NCBI RefSeq assembly: GCF_900696085.1
Contig: NZ_CAADFC020000011.1
Span: 186,001-250,000, forward strand
Length of the DNA: 64,000 bases
Direction: 5' to 3'
Origin: Bradyrhizobium ivorense
GTDB lineage: Bacteria > Pseudomonadota > Alphaproteobacteria > Rhizobiales > Xanthobacteraceae
The position numbers and the translations under genes are program-made. Below are positions 57,464 through 64,000 of this stretch, piece after piece. Under the pieces are notes generated by a model. It did not search any database. It saw only the letters and a list, made by a program, of their open reading frames with translations, and was not told the origin of the DNA. Numbering within the stretch: position 1 is the stretch's first letter; every line of letters starts with the position of its first letter.

Positions 57464-58291
57464 TCACGGCATTATCTCCGGTGACATTCCTTCGAAGGAC
57501 GGGTTGAGGAAATCCGGAGGTAGGACGACGTTCCAGCCTTCCATCGCACGGCCTTTGGCGTCGCTTCCCAACGCGGGTCGCGGTGCCGGCGGGGCGGCAC
57601 TCTTCAGTTCGTCTAGTACCTGAGTGTCGACGAAGAGATCGTCCTTCCGGCTCTCAAGCCAGGCACCGCACACACCGACGAGCGTCTGGTTGTCGCGATC
57701 GAGCGCGAACTTCGCGAATTTGCCCACGTCGAACGCTTTGACGCTGTGGAGCGCGTTTGCGAGTTCCTCGACGCCGCCGGTCAGGTCCGGGCGCTCGATG
57801 CAGTCGACGAGCGTTCGCTCGACGCCGGTCGCGATAACGTCGAGACCGCGGCGGTCCATCGTGATCGTGCCGGACATTTCCTCGGAGCGACGGCGCAGCG
57901 AGGCGGGTTGCGCAACGAACCTGACGGGACCGACAAGCGTTTTCATCTCGCCCGGGCGACCTCCGCTGAGGAGTTGGGTCTGAGAGCTTTCCGAATAGGC
58001 GAGCCCGTGCAGTTCGAGTGCGGTGTGGTATGCGACCACACCATCGGCGCGTATGCGCGATGCGACCAGAATCCGGTCGGGACGGAAGTTCGCCGGATCC
58101 AGGTGCGGCGGGACGAAGGCATACACACCCGGCGCGACATGGCGTACTCGTCCGGAGGCGGCGTGGTACTTAAGCAAAGAGTCCGACGACGAGAGCGGCT
58201 GGCCCGGAGACACGGTTTTGCGGAACTCGGTCCGGGTGAAGACCGGATGTGAGGATAGAAACCTTTCAACTTTCCCTTTCTGCCCTACCAT
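57464..58291 (-). CDS. AbiEi-type antitoxin/regulator
   Basis: A 275-residue protein of the AbiEi family: an N-terminal winged helix (VERFLSSHPVFTRTEFRKTV) that binds the module's own promoter, and a C-terminal domain that counters AbiEii. AAGGAG lies eight bases before the ATG at 58291, which decides the start over the longer frame to 58387. The product ends SPEIMP, overlapping the toxin start. The gene is intact while its toxin is dead. Two palindromes stand upstream for autoregulation. Confidence 0.85.
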   Translation of the reverse strand: MVGQKGKVERFLSSHPVFTRTEFRKTVSPGQPLSSSDSLLKYHAASGRVRHVAPGVYAFVPPHLDPANFRPDRILVASRIRADGVVAYHTALELHGLAYSESSQTQLLSGGRPGEMKTLVGPVRFVAQPASLRRRSEEMSGTITMDRRGLDVIATGVERTLVDCIERPDLTGGVEELANALHSVKAFDVGKFAKFALDRDNQTLVGVCGAWLESRKDDLFVDTQVLDELKSAAPPAPRPALGSDAKGRAMEGWNVVLPPDFLNPSFEGMSPEIMP

Positions 58292-58304
58292 CTCGATGCG
58301 CTCC

Positions 58305-58326
58305 TTGGGGTATGTTAATACCCCAA
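58305..58326. promoter_or_regulatory. AbiEi operator palindrome 1
   Basis: TTGGGGTAT, four bases, ATACCCCAA: nine-base perfect inverted repeat, overlapping the ribosome site region of the antitoxin gene. Confidence 0.7.
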
Positions 58327-58370
58327 GCCATGCATTAATACAAGGGCACATAAGTTCAATGCGTACTTTA

Positions 58371-58385
58371 GGGTATATAATACCC
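58371..58385. promoter_or_regulatory. AbiEi operator palindrome 2
   Basis: GGGTAT, three bases, ATACCC, 64 bases from the first palindrome and of the same sequence family; AbiEi proteins are known to bind paired inverted repeats cooperatively. Confidence 0.65.
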
Positions 58386-58554
58386 AAACTCTACGACGAA
58401 CGAGACAGCCGAGGTACAGCCGAACCGACCGGCAGCTTTCTCCGTTGAGCTTGGAACTCGTGCAACAAAACCGGGCGCCATCATGCGCCGCTAGCAACCT
58501 GAGCGTTTGCTTTCGGCATTGAGCGCGCTGCGAAAGTAGCGTGAGCCTGATCAA

Positions 58555-59950
58555 TTGCAGCACGCCTTTCTCTCCAAAGAGGATGCAAGCCTGATCGACG
58601 GCGCCGTCCAGGCAGCTGCTGCGCGTCGAACGTGGATACCCAAGACCACCGAGAGATATTACCAGGCTTTTCACAGGCTGGCGAAATCTCTCAAAGCCCG
58701 CGGACAGACAATTGCAGCGCTGGATCACCATGCGCTTCTTGCACATGCCAAGACAGCACACGAGGGCGACAAGCAGATAAGCTTCGCGCTTGAAGTGCTT
58801 CTCGAGCATCGTGACCCCGCTATCCTGGAAAGGCGCAACCCGGCCGATCATCCTCCCTCCACGAAAGACAAGAGTCTCATCGAGGCCGCGGCAGCCGCCA
58901 GCAAACGCCCCAAGAAAGCCGTCGAAGCTTCCGTCAAGAATCTCCTCAGGTTTGCAGGGGCCCTCGCCGGCTGTGGCCAGGAGATTGATCAGCTGGACCA
59001 CATCGAACTCCTCGAGCTTGCAAAAACAGCTGTTTCCCAGCAATCAGAGCCTCATCCGCGGGCTCGGCATGATCCGTGAATACCGCAAAGCCGAGCGCAC
59101 TTCCCGGGGGAAGTAGCTGCGCTGGCGAATGATGATCTGGCCTTCTCGCCGATCTTGAGTGTCGACCCGGAGGACTTCGGCGGCTCCTGGACGACGAACC
59201 GATATTCTCGCAGACGATCGACAATTTGGCGGAGCGTCAGGACGGTACCGTTGATCAGCTGCCAACCGAAAGTCTCGATACCGCAGAGCTTATAGCGACG
59301 CTCGCTTCTTCCGTCCGCGCGCCAGAAGACGAAGTCAATCAGCCCGATCCGGCTGGTCGCCGGCTGTCGGACGCGGTCGATCCTGGGGAACTCTGGCCGG
59401 GCGCGGAGCAGGCTGGCTTATCGCCCACTGGGAGTCTGGATACGGCGAAGCTCCCGGAGATGATCGCTTCGGGCGGCCATTCGCCGACGGACAGCGTCAA
59501 TCGACCCGGAGCGACCGTTCCCTCGCTGCACCAAGACGTCGATCCCGACAGCATTTGGCTGGAGGCCGAGCAAGCCGGGCGGCTGCCGACCCAAAGCCCG
59601 GATACTGCGGAGCTTCTGCAGATGTTCGCTTTCGCTGGCCATTCGCCAGCGGACAGCGTCAATCAACCAAGTTCGACGCCATCATGGGTCATGAAAATTC
59701 AACGGCCGGTGCGGCATTTCAGGCGGCGCAATCGCAACCTGCGATGCCAGCACTCGAGTTGTATCTTCCGCAAGGATGGAACCATGGCGAGCAGTGGGCG
59801 AGCGAGGACCTAAAGGAAGGAGTGAGGCTGCATGGTGTGCTCCCGCACGAATTACGGCCGGAGACAAGATTGACCATCCGCGGACTGGACTACATAGCCA
59901 GCATTGCACCGCCAGGTCTGGAGCACGAGGTGTTTCTTCGCAGAGCCTGA
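58555..59950 (+). pseudogene. Decayed type III effector related to the NopD-like group
   Basis: Three frames in series. 58555-59079 has two tandem modules (ASLIDGAVQAAAARRTWIPK to LAHAKTAHEG and KSLIEAAAAASKRPKKAVEA to LELAKTAVSQ). 59226 on has about 57-residue repeats marked SLDTAELIATLAS, SLDTAKLPEMIAS and SPDTAELLQMFAF. From about 59690 in a third frame the end LHGVLPHELRPETRLTIRGL resembles the end of the 759-residue effector (RIMPEAGRPTYFAIRGV). Start and tts box are missing. At least two frameshifts. Confidence 0.65.
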
Positions 59951-60506
59951 CAAGGCATTCGCAGTTAGAGCGAATATGCATGGCGCCTTTCTTAAGACTG
60001 CACGTCCGCCTCTTTCCGAGAGGCGGCTCGCTGGCGCGTGTATACTGGCGAATATCACGGGCAGCATGTGGGCACGGCCCCGCTCCCAGGTCGTCAGCCC
60101 AGCGCAACGCAACGACCCAATCGGGAGCCCCCGCCATACCTGAAGCGGTAGATCGAGCCCAATGCTTTTGAGATCGCCTCGCATAGACAAGAATTTCAAC
60201 CTTGAGATCCTGAAGAACGACAAGGCGACTGACAGACCGCAGCGACGCTGATCCTGCTGCTGATCAGCATCTCTGATCCCGGTACTTTTCGAAAGACTGC
60301 CAGCGTTTCCTGTTGCCGAGGGCAACGGGCCCCGATCATTCCTTCCACGGATGGACCAAAGACGAGCTCCCTCGATCCATCACAAGCCCAGAACAGGCCG
60401 CTATGGGCCTATCAAACTAATTGATTGACCGCATCCTGCTGACCCGTCCTGTGGCGTTTTGTATTGCAACAGCGATTACCTGCCCGCAGCAGTCAATACT
60501 GGCCCA
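59951..60506. other. Intergenic before translocon operon end
   Basis: About 550 bases without supported gene or clear terminator. Confidence 0.4.
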
Positions 60507-61037
60507 TCATCGAATATTGCCAATGACAGCCTCCTTGGCCTTTTCGTCTTTCGACAGGACGTTAGATGTCAATTCAGTGACCTGATTGAGCTTATCCAGA
60601 AGCCCTTGCAACGAAATCACTGCCATTTGCCCTTCGCTGTTGGCGCTATCAATCGCCGCTTTAACATTGTTGATCGCAGCGTCAAACTCCGCCTGTATGC
60701 CATACACGTCGTGATTGTTAGTCTCGATGGCGATGCCATTCGCCTGTATGAACTCATAAACGCTTCGGGTCTTGCCTTGCGAATCGACAAAGGTGCCGTA
60801 CGCTCTGACAGTCTTATCGTCATTTGGCCTTTCGGCCCGCAGGGTGGCCAATGCGCTATTCATGTCTTTCAAAAGATCGTTGCGCGCCTGCATGCTGGCA
60901 AAATCAGCCCGGAGCTCCTTCTCGTAGATGCCGTGTCGCTCCATCATGAGCAGCATCATGGTTGAATACAGCGACTGCCCATCCGTGATGGCATAGTCCG
61001 CACTGTAAGACGGCACGCTTGCAGTTCCATTGATCAT
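60507..61037 (-). CDS. EspA/SseB-like type III filament protein (SctA)
   Basis: A 176-residue protein starting MINGTASVPSYSADYAITDG with GGAAGGAA upstream. It is mostly helical, with a hydrophobic N-terminal patch (SLYSTMMLLMMERHGIYEKE) and a C-terminal coiled coil (VISLQGLLDKLNQVTELTSN), the layout of EspA (about 192 residues) and SseB, which form the filament joining the injectisome needle to the translocon. Last gene of a five-gene operon. The assignment rests on size, layout and neighbours. Confidence 0.6.
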   Translation of the reverse strand: MINGTASVPSYSADYAITDGQSLYSTMMLLMMERHGIYEKELRADFASMQARNDLLKDMNSALATLRAERPNDDKTVRAYGTFVDSQGKTRSVYEFIQANGIAIETNNHDVYGIQAEFDAAINNVKAAIDSANSEGQMAVISLQGLLDKLNQVTELTSNVLSKDEKAKEAVIGNIR

Positions 61038-61085
61038 TTTCTAGCTTCCTTCCGGAACATCGTTTGTTCAAACGATGGGTTGCAC

Positions 61086-61955
61086 TCAGGCCATGTTGAC
61101 GAGTTTGCTCCTCGTCTCGCTATCTGCGCTACGCATCTCCGCAAGCTTGCTCAGCATGTCCTGAATCTGCGTCTGATAGTAATCGATGAATTGTCTTTCG
61201 TCCTCCGCATGCGCCTTCGCCTTGGTGCTATCCGCGTCATGCTTCGCTTTTTCTTCCTGACATTGAGTGGACGCCATGTTCAAGCCGGCCCCGGCGATCT
61301 TGGACGTTTCCGTTGTCATGGCGGCCATGCCCCCCCATTTCATGGTCTCCTGTTGGGCTGCGGTTTGCGCGTGAGCCATGCGCGTAACATCTAAATGGCT
61401 CATGCTGTCAGAACTGTGGGCTTCAAGGCCAGACGAGGCCTTGGGTGCATTGCTGTCGAACCGCAATTGACTCTGGCGAGCACCCTTGAGGTTCATGCCG
61501 GCGCCGGCGATAGCGCCACTCGATGCGACGATTGAGCCAATCAACTGGTAGAGCCCTGAGCTTCGAATCGACTTGGCGGCCGCGTCCTGCGCAGCGATAT
61601 CGGCGCCAACCGCAGCCCACATGTCCTCTCTGGCAGCTTTGCGAAGCTCGGAATTGAGACGAACAATGAGCGCCGCGATCGCCGACATGCTGTTTCCCGT
61701 CGCAAGGTCCTCGAGCTTGGGCGCAATACCTGAAAGCGTCCGTTGACTAACACGCTCAGGACACTCCGCGTTTCCAAGCGGTGCAGAACTTGGCGCGCCG
61801 TGAGTACTATGGACAAACGACTGAGTAGTGGTCGGCTCTGGTGCGCGGGTGCCACGCAGGGAGACGGAGGGCGAACTCGGCGAAAGCTGACGATGCGCGG
61901 CATTGTCCAATGGATCAACGCCGGCGACATTTACACGCTCGATAGCACCTAGCAT
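61086..61955 (-). CDS. EspB/SseD-like minor translocator (SctB)
   Basis: 289 residues starting MLGAIERVNVAGVDPLDNAA, preceded by GGGAACG. The first 90 residues are polar; two weakly hydrophobic segments follow (LIGSIVASSGAIAGAGMNL, about 140-158, and GGMAAMTTETSKIAGAGLNM) and a C-terminal coiled coil (ERQFIDYYQTQIQDMLSKLA). This is the profile of the minor translocators that build the pore with the SctE partner. It lies between sctE- and sctA-like genes. Confidence 0.65.
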   Translation of the reverse strand: MLGAIERVNVAGVDPLDNAAHRQLSPSSPSVSLRGTRAPEPTTTQSFVHSTHGAPSSAPLGNAECPERVSQRTLSGIAPKLEDLATGNSMSAIAALIVRLNSELRKAAREDMWAAVGADIAAQDAAAKSIRSSGLYQLIGSIVASSGAIAGAGMNLKGARQSQLRFDSNAPKASSGLEAHSSDSMSHLDVTRMAHAQTAAQQETMKWGGMAAMTTETSKIAGAGLNMASTQCQEEKAKHDADSTKAKAHAEDERQFIDYYQTQIQDMLSKLAEMRSADSETRSKLVNMA

Positions 61956-61998
61956 GAATACGTTCCCTACGCTCGCAAGAGACGGCTGTTAGAAGTGA

Positions 61999-63129
61999 TT
62001 AGGCGAAGGCACGGATGAGAGACGCATCGCTGGCACTGCGGCTCTCGATAGCCTCGGCAATCCTCTGCGTGGTCGCCTTTTGGTCGAGGACGAGCTGCTT
62101 GATGAAGTCCATCTCGTTGTTTTGAAGCTGTTTCATCCAATTAATTCGCTTCCTTATGTCCAACGCGTCCGCCTGAGCGTCAGCGGCCTCCTTCTGCTGA
62201 ACCCCATTCGCTATGCCGGCAGCGGCCTCGCCGAACGAAGCAGTTGCCTCGCCAACGCGGGCGGCGGTCGAAACCTTCTGGCTGATCTGAGCAATCCTGG
62301 CAGCGTTCGAGGTTGTATCTGCGATCGTGGAAGCGGCTTGGTTCATGGCCCTTGAGAGGACGGTTGCCAACGCGCCCGGTTGCTTTGCGAGGGAGGCAAG
62401 TCCACGGAGAGCCGACGCGCCGGCCTCACCAAGGCGGCTCCACATAGCGGCCGCGCGGGCTCCATTCGCAGCCCCCCCCATAAGCCCGGCGCCCGCCGTC
62501 AGCACGGTAACGGACAATATGATGCCCATCGTGATGCCGATAGCCACTTTGTTCGCCTGAGCGGCATCCATGCCGTTTTTCATGAGACTTTTGGCAATCG
62601 CTTGGGTCATCTTGTCGACGACACCCGTTTCGTTGAGCACCGCAACGCCAACTGTCACTGCTGCGGCAACTGTCGCAAGAGTGCCACCAGTGACCACGGC
62701 GGCCGCGACCGAGAGTCCGACCGCGAGCCATCCGAGGAACTTCCTTATGTGCGCGCTCTTTTTCGCTTTCGCCATGGCGTTAGCGGCTTCGATGATCTTG
62801 TTGCCGATCTTCTCGTGCTGCTGCCGTAGCAGTTCGCCTTCATGTCGAACATCCGCCATTCCGCTCGCAATTAGCCGATCAGCCATTTTGATCCTCACTG
62901 CCAGCAGACTGTTAGCAAGTTCGATCGGGTCGAGCCCGCGCGGCAACGCCAGGCTCGGAATCGAACCCGATGCGACGATTTTGCGGGAGACTGCTGGCGG
63001 CAAATTGCCAATTGCTGTCGTATCGAGCGCGCCTGAACGAGAAATCAAGGAGCGACCGGGTACAAGCAGCGTCCCTGCTTCGTACTGCGCTTCACTGTTC
63101 CAACCGGTTACGTTCAAGCTATGCACCAT
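61999..63129 (-). CDS. YopB/SseC/EspD-like major translocator (SctE)
   Basis: 376 residues with the SseC/YopB profile: an N-terminal region with coiled coil (RHEGELLRQQHEKIGNKIIE), hydrophobic segments FLGWLAVGLSVAAAVVTGGT (about 152-171) and IAIGITMGIILSVTVLTAGA-like stretch (about 215-240), and the conserved amphipathic end NNEMDFIKQLVLDQKATTQR. SctE inserts into the host membrane as the pore. The start overlaps the chaperone gene by 11 bases. Rhizobial type III systems known to me use NopX instead of this type. Confidence 0.8.
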   Translation of the reverse strand: MVHSLNVTGWNSEAQYEAGTLLVPGRSLISRSGALDTTAIGNLPPAVSRKIVASGSIPSLALPRGLDPIELANSLLAVRIKMADRLIASGMADVRHEGELLRQQHEKIGNKIIEAANAMAKAKKSAHIRKFLGWLAVGLSVAAAVVTGGTLATVAAAVTVGVAVLNETGVVDKMTQAIAKSLMKNGMDAAQANKVAIGITMGIILSVTVLTAGAGLMGGAANGARAAAMWSRLGEAGASALRGLASLAKQPGALATVLSRAMNQAASTIADTTSNAARIAQISQKVSTAARVGEATASFGEAAAGIANGVQQKEAADAQADALDIRKRINWMKQLQNNEMDFIKQLVLDQKATTQRIAEAIESRSASDASLIRAFA

Positions 63130-63649
63130 TTGAGTTCCTTTCCGTTTTCAGACGGTCGAGCATCCGCTGCGCGCGCCAGGCGAACGTGTTGAGCTCGGGA
63201 TTTCCGGCGCTGAGCGTTAGGACATCGCCGAGCGCGACTATGGCTGCTGCCGGGCGCCCGAGCTTGACCAAACATTCTGCGGCGCGAAGCGGTATCTGCG
63301 GGTCCTCGCTGTTCAGCAGCGCAGCCAACCTGTAAGCCTGCACCGCCCCCTCTGTATCCTCAAGCATCTGACTGGCGGCAGCCAGGCTGAGCCAGGATCG
63401 CGCGTCGGTGTGTCGATGCAAGCATAGGAAGCGAAAAAAGCTCAGCGCGTGCTCATATTTACCGCAGCAGTAATAGCGGTAACCCAGCGCATATAGCGCC
63501 TCAAGCTCTTCGTCTGTAATGCCAACGACATCGCCCAACGTCGCGCGGCCCGCCATGAGGTCGAGCGCGAGATGCGACGAGGCTCCGCCGTCAATCGCAT
63601 CGGCTGCCTCAGGATCGCTCAATAGGTCTTGCTCGACCCCGCTTGCCAT
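63119..63649 (-). CDS. SycD/LcrH-type translocator chaperone
   Basis: 176 residues with three tetratricopeptide repeats: EELEALYALGYRYYCCGKYE with HALSFFRFL, then ARSWLSLAAASQMLEDTEGA, then PQIPLRAAECLVKLGRPAAA. This is the class II chaperone that holds the two translocators (SctE, SctB) soluble in the cytoplasm. Directly before sctE with overlap, as in pathogens. The first 45 residues are a polar extension. Confidence 0.8.
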   Translation of the reverse strand: MASGVEQDLLSDPEAADAIDGGASSHLALDLMAGRATLGDVVGITDEELEALYALGYRYYCCGKYEHALSFFRFLCLHRHTDARSWLSLAAASQMLEDTEGAVQAYRLAALLNSEDPQIPLRAAECLVKLGRPAAAIVALGDVLTLSAGNPELNTFAWRAQRMLDRLKTERNSNGA

Positions 63650-63650
63650 A

Positions 63651-63911
63651 TCACACCCTTCGTCCGAACCATGAAAGATTCAAAGTCGTTTCGGGTGAAG
63701 GCAAACCATCGCTTGGGGCCGCCTGCTCGCATAAAGAAGATGCGTCAGAGCCCCCGACGCAATCGCCGCTGGCAGGAGGGGACTCCGGGCCGGCAACCCC
63801 GGCGTCCGATAGTTGAGCCAGCCACTCAAGTTGAGCGCCCGCCCTCCTTAGAAGGCAGTCCATTTGCTCGATCGTTTGTCGGGACCTTTGTATCGTTTCA
63901 TCTAGATCCAC
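63651..63911 (-). CDS. Small coiled-coil protein heading the translocon genes
   Basis: The GTG at 63911 has AGGAAG five bases upstream and gives 86 residues (product VDLDETIQRSRQTIEQMDCL); the frame is open to 63944. A short heptad-like helix is followed by a low-complexity serine/proline tail. It ends one base before the chaperone ATG. It could be the small co-chaperone found in such operons (EscE/SseA position), but no sequence match was recognised. Upstream genes are outside the window. Confidence 0.5.
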   Translation of the reverse strand: MDLDETIQRSRQTIEQMDCLLRRAGAQLEWLAQLSDAGVAGPESPPASGDCVGGSDASSLCEQAAPSDGLPSPETTLNLSWFGRRV

Positions 63912-64000
63912 GTTCGCTTCCTCACCAACACCGCGCCGATCCAACCCAGGTCCGACCTACACCCGACGGCCGCTCGCAAGTGCAAGCCACTCGAGCACGT

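Larger units (their letters stand above)
55585..57467 (-). pseudogene. AbiEii-type toxin, frameshifted and split by IS630
   Basis: Nucleotidyltransferase toxin of the AbiE type IV module. From the GTG at 57467 (four-base overlap with the antitoxin stop): VISVERLEKIATDVSFQPAS, then KGGTALNLFYLALD and LSVDIDLNYVGAADR (the nucleotidyltransferase G-S-like and DxD motifs), VDVNYLFRTPFFGWKRMNSA, to KWCDRILEHA at 56837. The IS630 follows, and the gene resumes at 55789 as ECQEKLAPLFKHNDGELAFL to HLGRKPGI at 55585. At least three frameshifts besides the insertion. Confidence 0.85.

Noticed and set aside
1..64000. CRISPR arrays and rRNA genes
   Set aside because: No regularly spaced repeats and no rRNA-like sequence were seen.

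Overview
The window is a stretch of the symbiosis island of a Bradyrhizobium-type soybean/cowpea-group rhizobium. The left end has the arrangement known from Bradyrhizobium: fixR (cut by the window edge), then a nod operon read right to left, nodK/Y-A-B-C-S-U-I-J-(small nolM-like ORF)-nolO-nodZ. The operon lies behind a clear nod box that it shares with the divergent nodD1. nodD2 and nolA follow. An intact nolO and nodZ at the end of the operon imply a carbamoylated, fucosylated, N-methylated Nod factor. An acyltransferase at 33-34 kb is a candidate to acetylate the fucose.

Layout: 0-12 kb, fixR and the nod operon. 12-18 kb, regulators (nodD1, nodD2, nolA), an orphan amino-acid-type binding protein and an IS3 scrap. 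18-32 kb, sparse DNA with scattered single genes: flavin monooxygenase, beta-barrel porin, LuxR solo, TauE-like exporter, hemN and a carbohydrate-selective porin. 33-40 kb, host-interaction genes: NolL-like acyltransferase, a 759-residue type III effector candidate behind a tts box, a pectinesterase and a polygalacturonase. 40-49 kb, metabolic orphans, a HigBA-like module with a broken toxin, and a ligD relic. 49-54 kb, two more tts-box genes (an ADP-ribosyltransferase-like effector candidate and a GH12 glucanase without a Sec signal), then an intact IS4 element with a 9-bp target duplication. 54-60 kb, a graveyard: liv transporter relics, an AbiE module whose toxin is interrupted by an IS630, and a multiply frameshifted effector. 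60.5-64 kb, a five-gene minus-strand operon resembling the EspA/EspB/EspD (SseB/SseD/SseC) translocon of animal-pathogen type III systems, with its SycD-like chaperone.

How it fits together: NodD proteins sense flavonoids and drive Nod factor synthesis through the nod box. NolA (MerR type) probably acts through a shared element with a 19-bp promoter spacer, which I find at four places: before nodD2, nolA, the binding-protein gene and the hemN region. The tts boxes tie three effector-type genes to the NodD-TtsI-type III secretion cascade. The pectin enzymes carry Sec signals and probably leave by a type II route.

The two most notable signals are the four-site NolA-type operator set and the pathogen-like translocon operon at the right edge. 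All assignments come from reading translated sequence and motifs; no database search was run. Names recalled from Bradyrhizobium are marked as such.
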